A DNA stretch of 40,670 bases from BD1-7 clade bacterium (GTDB lineage Bacteria > Pseudomonadota > Gammaproteobacteria > Pseudomonadales > DT-91): positions 58,302-98,971 of the forward strand of contig CACSIO010000001.1 of assembly GCA_902705865.1 (NCBI GenBank), given 5' to 3'. Positions 1-10,400 of this stretch are shown here, piece by piece (position 1 is the first letter of the stretch; each line of letters begins with the position of its first letter). Under the pieces are notes generated by a model. That model made no database searches and was not told the origin of the DNA. It saw only the letters and a program-made list of their open reading frames with translations. The position numbers and the translations under genes were made by a program.

Positions 1-3000
1 GGAGATGTCATTCGACATGTGCCGGAAAACCATTGGCCGGGAGCCGCGCCATTCGATGGTCTCGATCAGGGCGGCTTTATCGATGATATCGATATGTTTG
101 AACCGGAATTTTTCGGTATCAGCGACCGTGAAGCGAAAAGTCTTGATCCTCAACAACGCTTTCTTCTTGAACTTAGCTGGGAATCGTTGGAAAGAGCCGG
201 TATTTGCCCTGAACAATTGCAAGGCAGTGACACCGGCGTGTTCATTGGTATAGCGGGGGTCGACTATGTGGTGCTGACGTCAGATCAGACTGACGATGTC
301 TATCGGTTGACCGGGACGATGCCAAACACCGCGGCAGGTCGTATTTCATATACTTTCGGTCTTCAGGGGCCGTGTATGACAATCGATACTGCTTGTTCTT
401 CATCGTTGGTCAGCCTTCACCAGGCGTGTCGAGCATTGCAGTTAGGTGAATGCAGTTTGGCGTTAACCGGTGGTGTTACCTTGCAGACAACAGCGAGTAC
501 CCTTGAAGCCATGGGGCAGATGGATGTCTCTGCCTCTGATGGGCGGTGTAAAGCGTTCAGTGACCAGGCTGACGGCGCGGGCTGGAGTGATGGAGCCAGC
601 ATGCTTGTACTGAAACGTTTAAGTGATGCTGAACGCGATGGCGATGATATTTTGGGCGTCATCTGTGCCTCTGGCGTTAATCAAGACGGTCGAAGTGCCG
701 GGTTGACCGTGCCAAATGGCCCTGCGCAGCAGCGCTTATTGAGGCGCGTGCTCTCAGAAGCTAATCTGGCACCTGACGATATTGATTATGTCGAGGCGCA
801 CGGCACGGGTACCAAGTTGGGCGATCCGATTGAAGCCGGCGCTTTGGCGGCTGTGCACGCTAACAGAACATCGCCGTTGTTGATCGGTACAGCAAAATCC
901 AATCTGGGCCATTCGATGGCAGCATCGGGCGTTGCGGGTGTTATGAAGGTGCTGTTGTCACTGCAAAATCAGATACTTCCTAAAACGCTTCATGCTGAGG
1001 CGCCCAGCGCAGAAATTGACTGGCAAGCATCACCGCTCAAGCTGGTTCAGCAAAACGCACCCTGGCCCAAAGGCGCCCGAGTTCGTCGCGCGGGTGTTAG
1101 CAGTTTTGGTATCAGTGGAACCAACGCTCACGTTGTTATTCAAGAGCCACCGGTTATTGACCGTATTCGGGGAGAAAGCCTGCCTCGCAGAGCCAGCGAA
1201 ATCCTCTGTGTATCGGCGCGCAGTGAAGATGCCGCAGATGTCTATGTTACCGATATCGAACACTATCTTGAGAATTACAAAAACCTGGCGGCACAGGATA
1301 TAGCTTATGCGTTGGCGTGTTCTCGAACGCACTTTGACCATCGAAGGGTTCTGCTTTTAAGCGATGGCGGCATGCGACATATTGTGCCTGATAGTGCGTT
1401 GAATGCGAAACCAATGGGCTTCATGTTTACCGGGCAAGGCTCTCAATTAGCCGGGATGGGGCGGGCGCTTTATCGTGTCGAATCCATTTTTACTGAAGCA
1501 CTTGATGCGTGTGAGGAAGCGTTTGCAGGTGAGCTGGATGTGTCTTTGCAGACATTAATGTTTGCCGAGCACAGTTCCGACCTTGCCCAGAAGATTCATG
1601 AAACCTGTTATACACAGCCGCTGTTGTTTGCTTTGGGTTATGCATTGGCTAAGCAGTGGCAGGCATGGGGAGCAGAACCTCAGGTTGTGTTAGGGCATAG
1701 TGTTGGCGAGATCACTGCAGTTTGTGTTGCCGGAGGAATGCCGCTGGATGATGCGTGCCGTTTGATCGCCGCACGGGGGCGCCTGATGCAGGCGTTGCCC
1801 AAACAAGGTGCAATGATGTCAGTGAAGTCTGATGCCGACCATGTGGCTAAGTATATTGACGGGTATCCCGGGATCGCAGTGGCTGCGATTAATGGCCCTC
1901 TGCAGACGGTTATCTCTGGAGAAAGCGCGGGCATTGATGAACTGGAACGCGTGTTTAGACGCGATGGGCTAGATTGTAAGCGTTTAACCGTATCCCACGC
2001 ATTTCACAGTCCGTTGATGATGCCCATGCTGGACGCCTTTCAAGAAGTCGCAGAAAGTGTTGATTATCACCCTGTTCAGGTGCCAGTTGTATCCAACATT
2101 CAAGGGCGTGAATTTGCGGTAGGTGAGCGAGTCACTGCATCTCACTGGGTTGATCATGTCATGGCGACAGTTGACTTTAATGCCTCTCTGTCGGTAATCG
2201 CTGAACGCAATATTCGGTGTTTGATTGAGATGGGCGCACAGCCCTTCCTGTCCGGTATGGTCGAGGAATGCCTGGATTCTCCAATACTGACGCTCGCTTC
2301 CTTACGAAAGGATCGCAATGATAACGTGCAGCTTGCATCGAGCTTGGCACGCTGGTATGTCCATGGCGGTGACGTTGACTGGGAAACATATTACCAGCAT
2401 CGACAAGGGCTGCGCGTGAATTTACCGACTTACCCGTTTCAACGAAAAAGCTTTTGGGCAGGCGATGCCGGTGACACAAGCTCAGGCGCATCGGTAGGGC
2501 TTCTCTATGCCGTTGAATGGAAGCCTATGCACATGGCTGTTGAAAACGAAACCTGTGGCAACATTCATCATGTCCCACTTAATTCTCAGGCGTTGGCCCA
2601 TCTGCAAGACTTGCTGCCCCATGTGGCAACGGGTGATGTTCTGTGTGTTGATATCTCAGTACCTGAATCCTTTGAACAGGCGCTTGCTTATCATCATCGG
2701 GCGTTGGCGGTTCTTCAGGCACTGCTTCAATGTCAGGATGTTGTGATTGGCCACCTTCCTGTGATCTGGCATAGCCATCATGCTCTGAACCCATCGACAG
2801 ATGCAGATGTTTCCGCCAGCGTGATGAGAGGCGTTATTGGGATGTTACGCGCTGCACGCCAGGAATATCCAGATACCGTCATGCCGTTAATTGATACGGA
2901 TTTAACAGAACATACCTCAAATACAGTCGATTCTCTGATTGATGTGTTGCTGAGTGAACAGTCTGAACAGGAGTGGTTATGGCGGGATCGTGAATTAATG

Positions 3001-4419
3001 GTGCCGCGATTACAACCCGTGAAACATCAGGCTGCCATCACCTCCATACGCAACGATGGCTGTGTTGTCATTAGCGGCGGTTTAGGTGCTTTAGGACTTC
3101 ATCTTGCGCAATACCTGATTGAGAAGCAGGATATTCGTGCGTTGGCGTTATTCAGCAGGCGCGGTATTGAAGATCCCCAAGCGACAAGCGCCATTTCTCT
3201 ACTTGAAGCAATGGGAGCTCGTGTTGATGTCTATTCGGTTGATGTCAGCGATAAAATGGCTGTGGAAGAGGCATTTACCGATATCGCTAGGTCCGGTCGT
3301 ATCGTGCGAGGCATTTTTCATACTGCCGGTGTTTTAGCGGATGCGATGTTGTTGGATCAGACAGATGATGATCTGACTAAGGTTTTTGCCGGTAAGGTCC
3401 AAGGAGCTTGGAATCTTCATGAAGTCAGCAGAGACCTGGATCTGGATTGTTTCGTTTGTTACTCCTCGGCAGCAGCAACTTTTGGTGGCCTAGGTCAGTC
3501 TGTCTATGCGGCAGCCAATATGGCAATGGAAGGCTTGATGGCCCACAGGCGCTTATTGGGTATGCCAGCTCAGGCGATTGCCTGGGGCCCTTGGTCGTCT
3601 TCAGATGTGGGCGGTATGACGGCAACGCTCAGCAATGTTCACCAAAGCCGTGTCGAACAGAAAGGCTTGGAGCCTATAACATCACCTATTGGCAGAGAAA
3701 TACTGACACAATGTATGAATATGCCATCGAGAGATTTCCTGGCTGCCCCCATAAATTGGGATCATCTCTCAAGGCAGGCAGGTGGCCTTGTACCCGGGCT
3801 CTACGCGGATCTGATGCATACACAGGGAGAGCATAAGGTATCCTCCTCATGGATTGAGCGCTTGTCCCGAGAGTCGCTTCCAACACAACGACGAGCCATG
3901 GCTGATCGTTTCGTCGGTGATGTTGTCAATAAAATATTGGAATGCTCGGTTGATTTGTCTGCCCCATTGAAGGATCAGGGCATGGATTCGCTCGCCGCTG
4001 TTACGATCCGCAATCAACTGGCCCGGTATACTGGTATCAAGTTCAGTCCGAGTCTGATGTATGACTATCCTACAGTCATGCGTTTGTCGAAATTCGTTTA
4101 TGGTGAGCTTGAAAACTTGCCCGCAATCCGTGACGGCATCGAGGAGCGTGTCGCCGATGCTGCGGTAACGCCATTCAATGAAGTATCGGCTTTGGATGAC
4201 ATTGCAGATTATCTGGCAAAAGTCTTAGACGGGAATATGGATCCTGATATCCGTGCAAAAGTTATGTCCTTGAAAACAAAGGTTGACGCGTTTGCTGGTG
4301 AAGTCACTCAACAGCAGTCTGTAACAGACAATACAAGCGTGTCAGACACGTTACCAGATGATGAAATTCAGCGACGTTTGCTGGCGCGTCTTGAAAGGGA
4401 AAACAAAGACAGAAACTGA
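1..4419 (+). CDS. Type I polyketide synthase, KS-AT-KR-ACP (5' end outside window)
   Basis: The reading frame is open from base 1, and the first visible codons already lie inside a ketosynthase, so the gene starts upstream. Residues are numbered from base 1. The KS has Cys132 in DTACSSS, the EAHGTGT His at bases 799-801 and the KSNLGH His at 910-912. The AT has GHSVGE (Ser at 1699-1701) and HAFH at 1996-2007, the motif usual for malonyl-CoA. No dehydratase follows. The chain passes through a KR structural half into an NADPH fold (SGGLGALG, 3073-3096) with the Ser/Tyr/Asn catalytic pattern, and LAD in the B-type loop suggests a D-3-hydroxyl product. The ACP has GMDSL (Ser at 3988-3990). The C-terminal tail of about 90 residues is charged and helical, consistent with docking to the next protein. 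By family this adds one malonyl unit and reduces it to a beta-hydroxy thioester. Earlier modules or loading domains cannot be seen. Confidence 0.95.
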   Translation, partial: GDVIRHVPENHWPGAAPFDGLDQGGFIDDIDMFEPEFFGISDREAKSLDPQQRFLLELSWESLERAGICPEQLQGSDTGVFIGIAGVDYVVLTSDQTDDVYRLTGTMPNTAAGRISYTFGLQGPCMTIDTACSSSLVSLHQACRALQLGECSLALTGGVTLQTTASTLEAMGQMDVSASDGRCKAFSDQADGAGWSDGASMLVLKRLSDAERDGDDILGVICASGVNQDGRSAGLTVPNGPAQQRLLRRVLSEANLAPDDIDYVEAHGTGTKLGDPIEAGALAAVHANRTSPLLIGTAKSNLGHSMAASGVAGVMKVLLSLQNQILPKTLHAEAPSAEIDWQASPLKLVQQNAPWPKGARVRRAGVSSFGISGTNAHVVIQEPPVIDRIRGESLPRRASEILCVSARSEDAADVYVTDIEHYLENYKNLAAQDIAYALACSRTHFDHRRVLLLSDGGMRHIVPDSALNAKPMGFMFTGQGSQLAGMGRALYRVESIFTEALDACEEAFAGELDVSLQTLMFAEHSSDLAQKIHETCYTQPLLFALGYALAKQWQAWGAEPQVVLGHSVGEITAVCVAGGMPLDDACRLIAARGRLMQALPKQGAMMSVKSDADHVAKYIDGYPGIAVAAINGPLQTVISGESAGIDELERVFRRDGLDCKRLTVSHAFHSPLMMPMLDAFQEVAESVDYHPVQVPVVSNIQGREFAVGERVTASHWVDHVMATVDFNASLSVIAERNIRCLIEMGAQPFLSGMVEECLDSPILTLASLRKDRNDNVQLASSLARWYVHGGDVDWETYYQHRQGLRVNLPTYPFQRKSFWAGDAGDTSSGASVGLLYAVEWKPMHMAVENETCGNIHHVPLNSQALAHLQDLLPHVATGDVLCVDISVPESFEQALAYHHRALAVLQALLQCQDVVIGHLPVIWHSHHALNPSTDADVSASVMRGVIGMLRAARQEYPDTVMPLIDTDLTEHTSNTVDSLIDVLLSEQSEQEWLWRDRELMVPRLQPVKHQAAITSIRNDGCVVISGGLGALGLHLAQYLIEKQDIRALALFSRRGIEDPQATSAISLLEAMGARVDVYSVDVSDKMAVEEAFTDIARSGRIVRGIFHTAGVLADAMLLDQTDDDLTKVFAGKVQGAWNLHEVSRDLDLDCFVCYSSAAATFGGLGQSVYAAANMAMEGLMAHRRLLGMPAQAIAWGPWSSSDVGGMTATLSNVHQSRVEQKGLEPITSPIGREILTQCMNMPSRDFLAAPINWDHLSRQAGGLVPGLYADLMHTQGEHKVSSSWIERLSRESLPTQRRAMADRFVGDVVNKILECSVDLSAPLKDQGMDSLAAVTIRNQLARYTGIKFSPSLMYDYPTVMRLSKFVYGELENLPAIRDGIEERVADAAVTPFNEVSALDDIADYLAKVLDGNMDPDIRAKVMSLKTKVDAFAGEVTQQQSVTDNTSVSDTLPDDEIQRRLLARLERENKDRN

Positions 4420-4454
4420 GTTTTTATTAAGGGGAGCTGTAATCGAACAACCTT

Positions 4455-4459
4455 GAGGA
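4455..4459 (+). promoter_or_regulatory. Ribosome binding site of the hybrid megasynthase
   Basis: GAGGA lies six bases before the ATG at 4466, in the 46-base gap after the upstream PKS gene. It fixes this start and fits one transcript for both genes. No promoter or terminator was seen in the gap. Confidence 0.7.
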
Positions 4460-4465
4460 AAATTA

Positions 4466-7400
4466 ATGGCACTTGATAAAGATCTTGAGAAGCAATTACT
4501 CGATTTGATTGATCGGCAAGATGCGCGTATCGAAGAACTTGAAGCTTCGGTTTCGGAACCTGTTGCGATTATTGGGATGTCATGCAGGCTGCCGGGCAAG
4601 GTCACTGATCTTCGCGCATTCTGGCGCATGTTGAATGACGGTATTGATGGTACTGAAGAGGTGCCTCTTGAACGTTGGAATGCTGAGAGTATCTATAGCG
4701 ATAATCCGGATGACCCCGGCACAAGTTATTGCAAGCGAGGTGGATTTCTCCACGACATTGATCAATTCGATGCAGACTTCTTCAGTATCAGCGGTAAAGA
4801 AGCGAATGCACTTGACCCTCAGCAGCGTGTTTTACTCGAGTTGGCATGGGAAAGTATTGAGCACGCCGGCATTTTGCCAGCGACTCTAGCTGAAACACCG
4901 GTAGGTGTATTTATTGGATCGACTGGTTCGGGCTATCCAGTTACAACGGCCGGATTGTCGCTGTCCAATTTGGATGGATACGTGGGGACAGGCAGTTCTG
5001 GAAGCACGGCGTCTGGCAGAATTGCGTTTGCTCTGGGTCTTCGCGGCCCGGCAGTGACGATTGATACGGCATGTTCATCGTCACTGGTTGCCCTGCACAA
5101 TGCCTGTCTGGCACTGCGCAATGGCGACTGCTCGATGGCGTTGGTTGGTGGTTGTTCCATTTCCTTTGGGCCTCAGGCTTTTGTTGAATTCTGTCGGCTT
5201 CGTGGTATGGCACAGGACGGCCGTTGTAAAGCATTTGCCCAGACAGCAGATGGTGTGGGGTGGAGTGATGGGGCAGGGATGTTGCTGGTTAAGCCGCTTC
5301 GTCGCGCCCAAGCAGACGGCGATCAGATCCTGGCGGTAATTCGTTCATCTGCGGTCAATCAGGATGGTCCCAGCGCTGGCTTGACGGTTCCAAATGGTCC
5401 GGCACAGCAAGATGTTGTTCATCGGGCGATGGATGCTGCCGGGCTGGGTATTGAGGATATCGATTATATCGAAGCTCATGGAACCGGCACGCGCCTGGGC
5501 GACCCCGTTGAAGCCAATGCGTTGAGTCAGGTTTTCAAACATCGCCAGGCGCCCCTTTATCTGGGTAGTGTGAAGTCAAATGTTGGGCATACGGTTGCTG
5601 CGGCCGGTGTTGTTTCGATTATCAAAACGGTGTTGGCTATGCAGCACAAAACCCTGCCGCCCACTTTGCATGCAGATGTGCCCAGTCAACGCATTGATTG
5701 GATCAACAGCCCGCTGCTGCTGGTTCATGAGGCTATACCGTGGGCAAGCGATAGTGGCGTTCGCCGGGCCGGCATCAGCAGTTTTGGCATCAGTGGTACG
5801 AATGTTCACGCAATTCTTGAATCGGTAGAGGAGCCAGTTGACCTGCCGGCTGTTGAGACCCCTTCGGAGGGAATCGTCTTGGTTCCGGTTTCGGCTGCTG
5901 ATGAGGATGCTCTTCAGAGTCAGCAGCACCGGCTTGCGCGTTTTATTTCCGAGGAACATTCTCGCGTAACGGATGTTGCCTATACACAGGCGTTGCATCG
6001 AACACATTTTCGTCACCGATCAGTATGGCTAACCCAATCAGCGGATGGTGCCGGATTGAAAAAGCCGAAAACCGTCGTGTCCAAACGTTCTATTAGTGAG
6101 CCGCTGTTAGCCGCTTTTTTGTTTACCGGGCAAGGCTCCCAGCTGTGTGAAATGGGACGTGGCCTCTATGGTCGAGAGGCTGTTTTTACTGCCACACTTG
6201 ACCAGATGGCTGATCTTTTTTCGAGGCATATCGATCAACCGTTGCTGGAATTACTGTTTGCGAAAGACCATGACGTGCTGAGCCAGAGCATTCATCAGAC
6301 GGGTTACACCCAGCCTTTGTTGTTCGCGTTGGAGTTTGCGTTAGCCAAACAGTGGATGTCATGGGGTATTAAGCCCGCATATGTGTGTGGTCACAGCATC
6401 GGTGAACTGGCAGCGGCATGCATTGCTGAAGCGTTGGCTGTTGAGGATGCTATTCGACTGGTTGCGGCCCGAGGAAGGCTGATGCAAACGTTGCCATCGG
6501 GTGGTGCCATGTTATCCGTTCAAAGTGATGCATCAACGGTTTCTGCAGCTCTAGAGCCTTATCCAGAATCGGTATCGATCGCAGCCATAAATGGGCCGAA
6601 TCAAACCGTTGTTTCCGGTGAAGTAAGCGTTATTGAATCTCTCCATGAGGAATGGAAAGAAGCGGGTATTAAGTGCAAACGTCTGGAGGTATCCCATGCC
6701 TTCCACAGCCCGCTCATGCGGCCCATAATCGAAGATTTCAAATCAGTCGTTGGCTCGATTGAGCAAAAGCCGTTGAGTATTCCTCTGATTTCAAACATGG
6801 AAGGACGTTATTTCGCCAGTGGCGAGACATTGCCTGCGGATCACTGGGTGAAGCATATTCTAGCGCCAGTGGATTTCTACGCAGCGTTGCGACAACTCGA
6901 TCAGAAACGCGTGAACACCTTTATTGAGATTGGACCGCAACCCGTTCTGTTGGGTATGGCGGCGGATGTTTCGACGTCAGGTTTATTCATAGCATCCATG
7001 GACAAAGAACAACATGATCAGGTCACTCTATTAGCTGCTTTAGCCACCTGGTATGTGCACGGCGGTGACATTGATTGGGCAGCCGTGCAGCAAATTGACG
7101 GGGCTCACAGCCAGCGCATCGAGCTGCCGACAACGGCTTTTTCGCGCAAGCGTTATTGGCTGGATAGCTTTTCCGCTGATCTGGCGGGTATTGATCAAGT
7201 TCCTACGGATAATGAGCTGCTTGGCATTTATCAGTCGTTGGCGAATTGTGATGTGTTTACAGCCTATTTGAGTCTCAAGCAACAGCGCTGGATTGAGGAA
7301 CATCGTATCCTTGATCAGGCGCTCTTGCCCGGCATGGGATTGTTGAAGATGACCATCGATGCCATGGTTTGGCTGGGGAAGTCGTCAGCACAGTATTATC

Positions 7401-10400
7401 AGATTTCGGATTTCATGATTTCTGCGCCACTGGTGGTTAGTAGCGAACCGGTTTTGATCGAAACCATCGTTGATGCTATTGATGACAACCTGAAAAGGGT
7501 GAGTGTGTACAGTTGTCGACACCATGGTGAAGACAGGCAGTGGACCTTGCACAGTCAGGCATCGATATCGCCCCTTCGCGAGCTGTCAACAGCGCTGGCA
7601 GTGCGACCTAAAACCGGTGAACCGATTGATGTCAGCAACTTTTATTCGGTGTCTTCTGCCGCGGGATATGATTTCGGCCGACGTTTTCAGGGCTTGCGAG
7701 AAGCGTTCCGATCAGGTGAAAGCACCTGGGCGCGAATTGCTCCAGAAGTGATGGCACAGGAGCCGTCTCAGAGAGGTTGGCAGGTGGCGATGCTGGATAG
7801 CGCACTTCATGCCTGTCGATTTTTCTTTGACGCCGAGGAAGCATCGGATCTTGTTTATCTTCCCTGGTTGATCGACAGCATTGAGATATCGTCGAAAGGT
7901 GCCGGTGAGTATTGGGTCAAAATAACGCGTCAGCAAACAACCGACGCGACTGAGTTAATTGGGTTTGATCTTGCGTTTATTGACATGGATGGGCGTTCAT
8001 TAGGACAGTTTTCCGGTTATCAAATGAAACCCCTTGATGCCGGTAACATGGTCTCGGCAATCTCTCCACGTCAGGAAAGCTGGTTTGAAGTGATCTGGGA
8101 GCCGTATGTGCCGGCCCAAGAGATGCCGTGGGTCGATGATGATGAAACCGTGTATTCCGATCTGGTTACCATGGATGAATCCTTGCTGGATCAAATGGCT
8201 CCGGACAATCTCCTGTGTGTCAGTGTGCCTGAACAGAGAGATACTGATGATGCGATGAGACTGTATCGCGCTGCCCTGCTGTTGTTTAAGCGTTTAGTGG
8301 TGGCTCAGAACAGACCAACTGTGGTGATTCACACACGTAATTGTTTTGGTGCTGACGCGTCTGGTTTGATGCGTGGCATTGGTGCGATGGCTCGATCTGT
8401 CAGAGCCGAAAACCCGGACATACGCCTGAATGTTTTGGATACCGGTGATATCGCGGTTGACGATCTGGAGCTTTGCCTTGGTCGCATCGGTAACGATTCT
8501 TATGATTTTGATTGGCGATGGGAGAGCAATCAGCTGTTGGTGCGTCGATTAGCAGCATCCGAGTCGACTGAAGACACACATCGACTTCGCGATGATGGCC
8601 CGATTCTGATAACCGGTGGTTTAGGGGCTATTGGTTTGCACTTCGCCCGCACGTTGACCACACACTATGGTGTAAATGATCTTGTTCTTGTCACTCGCCG
8701 CGGTCTGGCTCACCCGAAAGCTGTTGATGTGGCTAGAGAGTTTAGGGAACAGGGTGTTCGTGTTGAGATTCAAGCCTGTGACGTTTCAGATAGCAGACAG
8801 GTTGAATCGTTATTGCTGCAGTTTAGCGAACACCGTCCATTGAGAGGCATCATTCATACCGCCGGTGTGCTCGACGATAGCCTAGTGGCTGACGCCAATG
8901 ACAACTCACTGCAGCACATATTTGCAGCGAAAGTCTTCGGTGCTTTGCATCTCAGCGAAGCGACCTGGAATTGGGACATGGATCTGTTTGTGCTGTGTTC
9001 TTCCTTTGCAGCCACCGCCGGCAATGCAGGCCAATCTTTGTATGCTGCTGCGAATGAAATATTGGAATCAATTGCGGATTATCGTCAGCTGAACGGGTTG
9101 CCGGCAATCGCAGTTGCATGGGGTTTCTGGGACAGCGCTGACAGCGACCTAACTGCAGGCATTGCAGATGCAGACCGTCGGCGATTTGAGTCCCGTGGTG
9201 TTCGGCTCATCACAGCGGAACTGGCGGATGAATTGGTGAAAAAGGCGATTGATGATGTGTCTGCAAACCGTGTCGCGATTCCGCTGGATTTCCGACGGCT
9301 AGCACAGGCACACGGACGAGAGCGCCTGTCATTGTTTGAGCACTTTATACCAAGAGATACGGCGACGAAAAGCGGGATGTCAGGCATAGAGCATATTCTC
9401 GATTTGCCTGAAAATGCACGTGAGCGCGCGTTGTGCGCCTGGGTTCATGAGATTGTTACTGATGAACTAGCAACGCAGGTAGACGATCGCAGGCCTTTGA
9501 AAGAGCACGGTATGGACTCTTTGCTGGCGGTCAACATCCGTAATCGTATTGCCAAATTAATGGATGAATCTTTGCCAGCCAGCCTGCTCTTTGATTATCC
9601 CACTGTTGAAGGTTTAGCTGGCCACTTATTGTCGTTGTTAGTGGGGAGTCAAAAGATTGCCCCGTCAATAGTTGCGCAGGTGAGTGACAGTTCGGATGCG
9701 ATAGCAATAGTTGGCCTGGCGTGTCGATACCCGGGCGGTTCTGATTCACCGGAGCGTTTTTGGTCGATGTTTGAAGAAGGGCGCGATGCGGTGACTGCGG
9801 TGCCTCCAGAGCGTTGGGATACTGCTGCCATTTATGCGGAAGACAACAGTCGTCCCGGGACGTCTTATTGTACCGAAGGAGGTTTTATTAAAGATGTGGA
9901 TCTGTTTGATGCGAGTTTTTTTGGTATCAACAAACATGAAGCAGATACGTTAGATCCTCAGCAACGCATTTTGCTGGAACTGAGCTGGGAAGCCTTGGAA
10001 AGAGCAATGATTCCAGTAGATTCTCTGCAAGGAGAGCCCGTGGGTGTATTCATTGGATACATGGGCAGTGATTATCTCTACAGAACGGATCTGACATCGT
10101 TATCGATCCTCGATGGTTACGTTGGCACGGGGGTTGCCGGTTCTACGATATCAGGCAGAATTTCATATAGCCTGGGTTTCACTGGCCCATGTATGACTAT
10201 TGATACGGCCTGTTCGTCCTCTTTGGTCTCTATACACCAGGCCAGTTCAGCACTGAGAAACGGCGAATGTGATATCGCGCTTGCCGGTGGTGCTAATGTC
10301 ATTTTAACCCCAAGGGTGTTTGTAGAATTTTGTCGACAAGGCGGTATGGCCAAAGACGGGCGTTGTAAATCCTTCTCAGATGCAGCAGATGGTGCTGGCT

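Noticed and set aside
19..253. First PKS starting at the GTG or ATG codons near base 5-21
   Set aside because: The frame is open to base 1 and the sequence there is already inside the KS domain, so these are internal codons.
2460..3030. Possible dehydratase between AT and KR in the first PKS
   Set aside because: No HxxxGxxxxP or YxxGxxFQG motif is present. The segment is the short structural half of the KR, as in KS-AT-KR-ACP modules.
4933..5311. Long antisense open frames over the ketosynthase domains
   Set aside because: They recur at equivalent places in each module and mirror the codon structure of the real gene, with no protein-family features.
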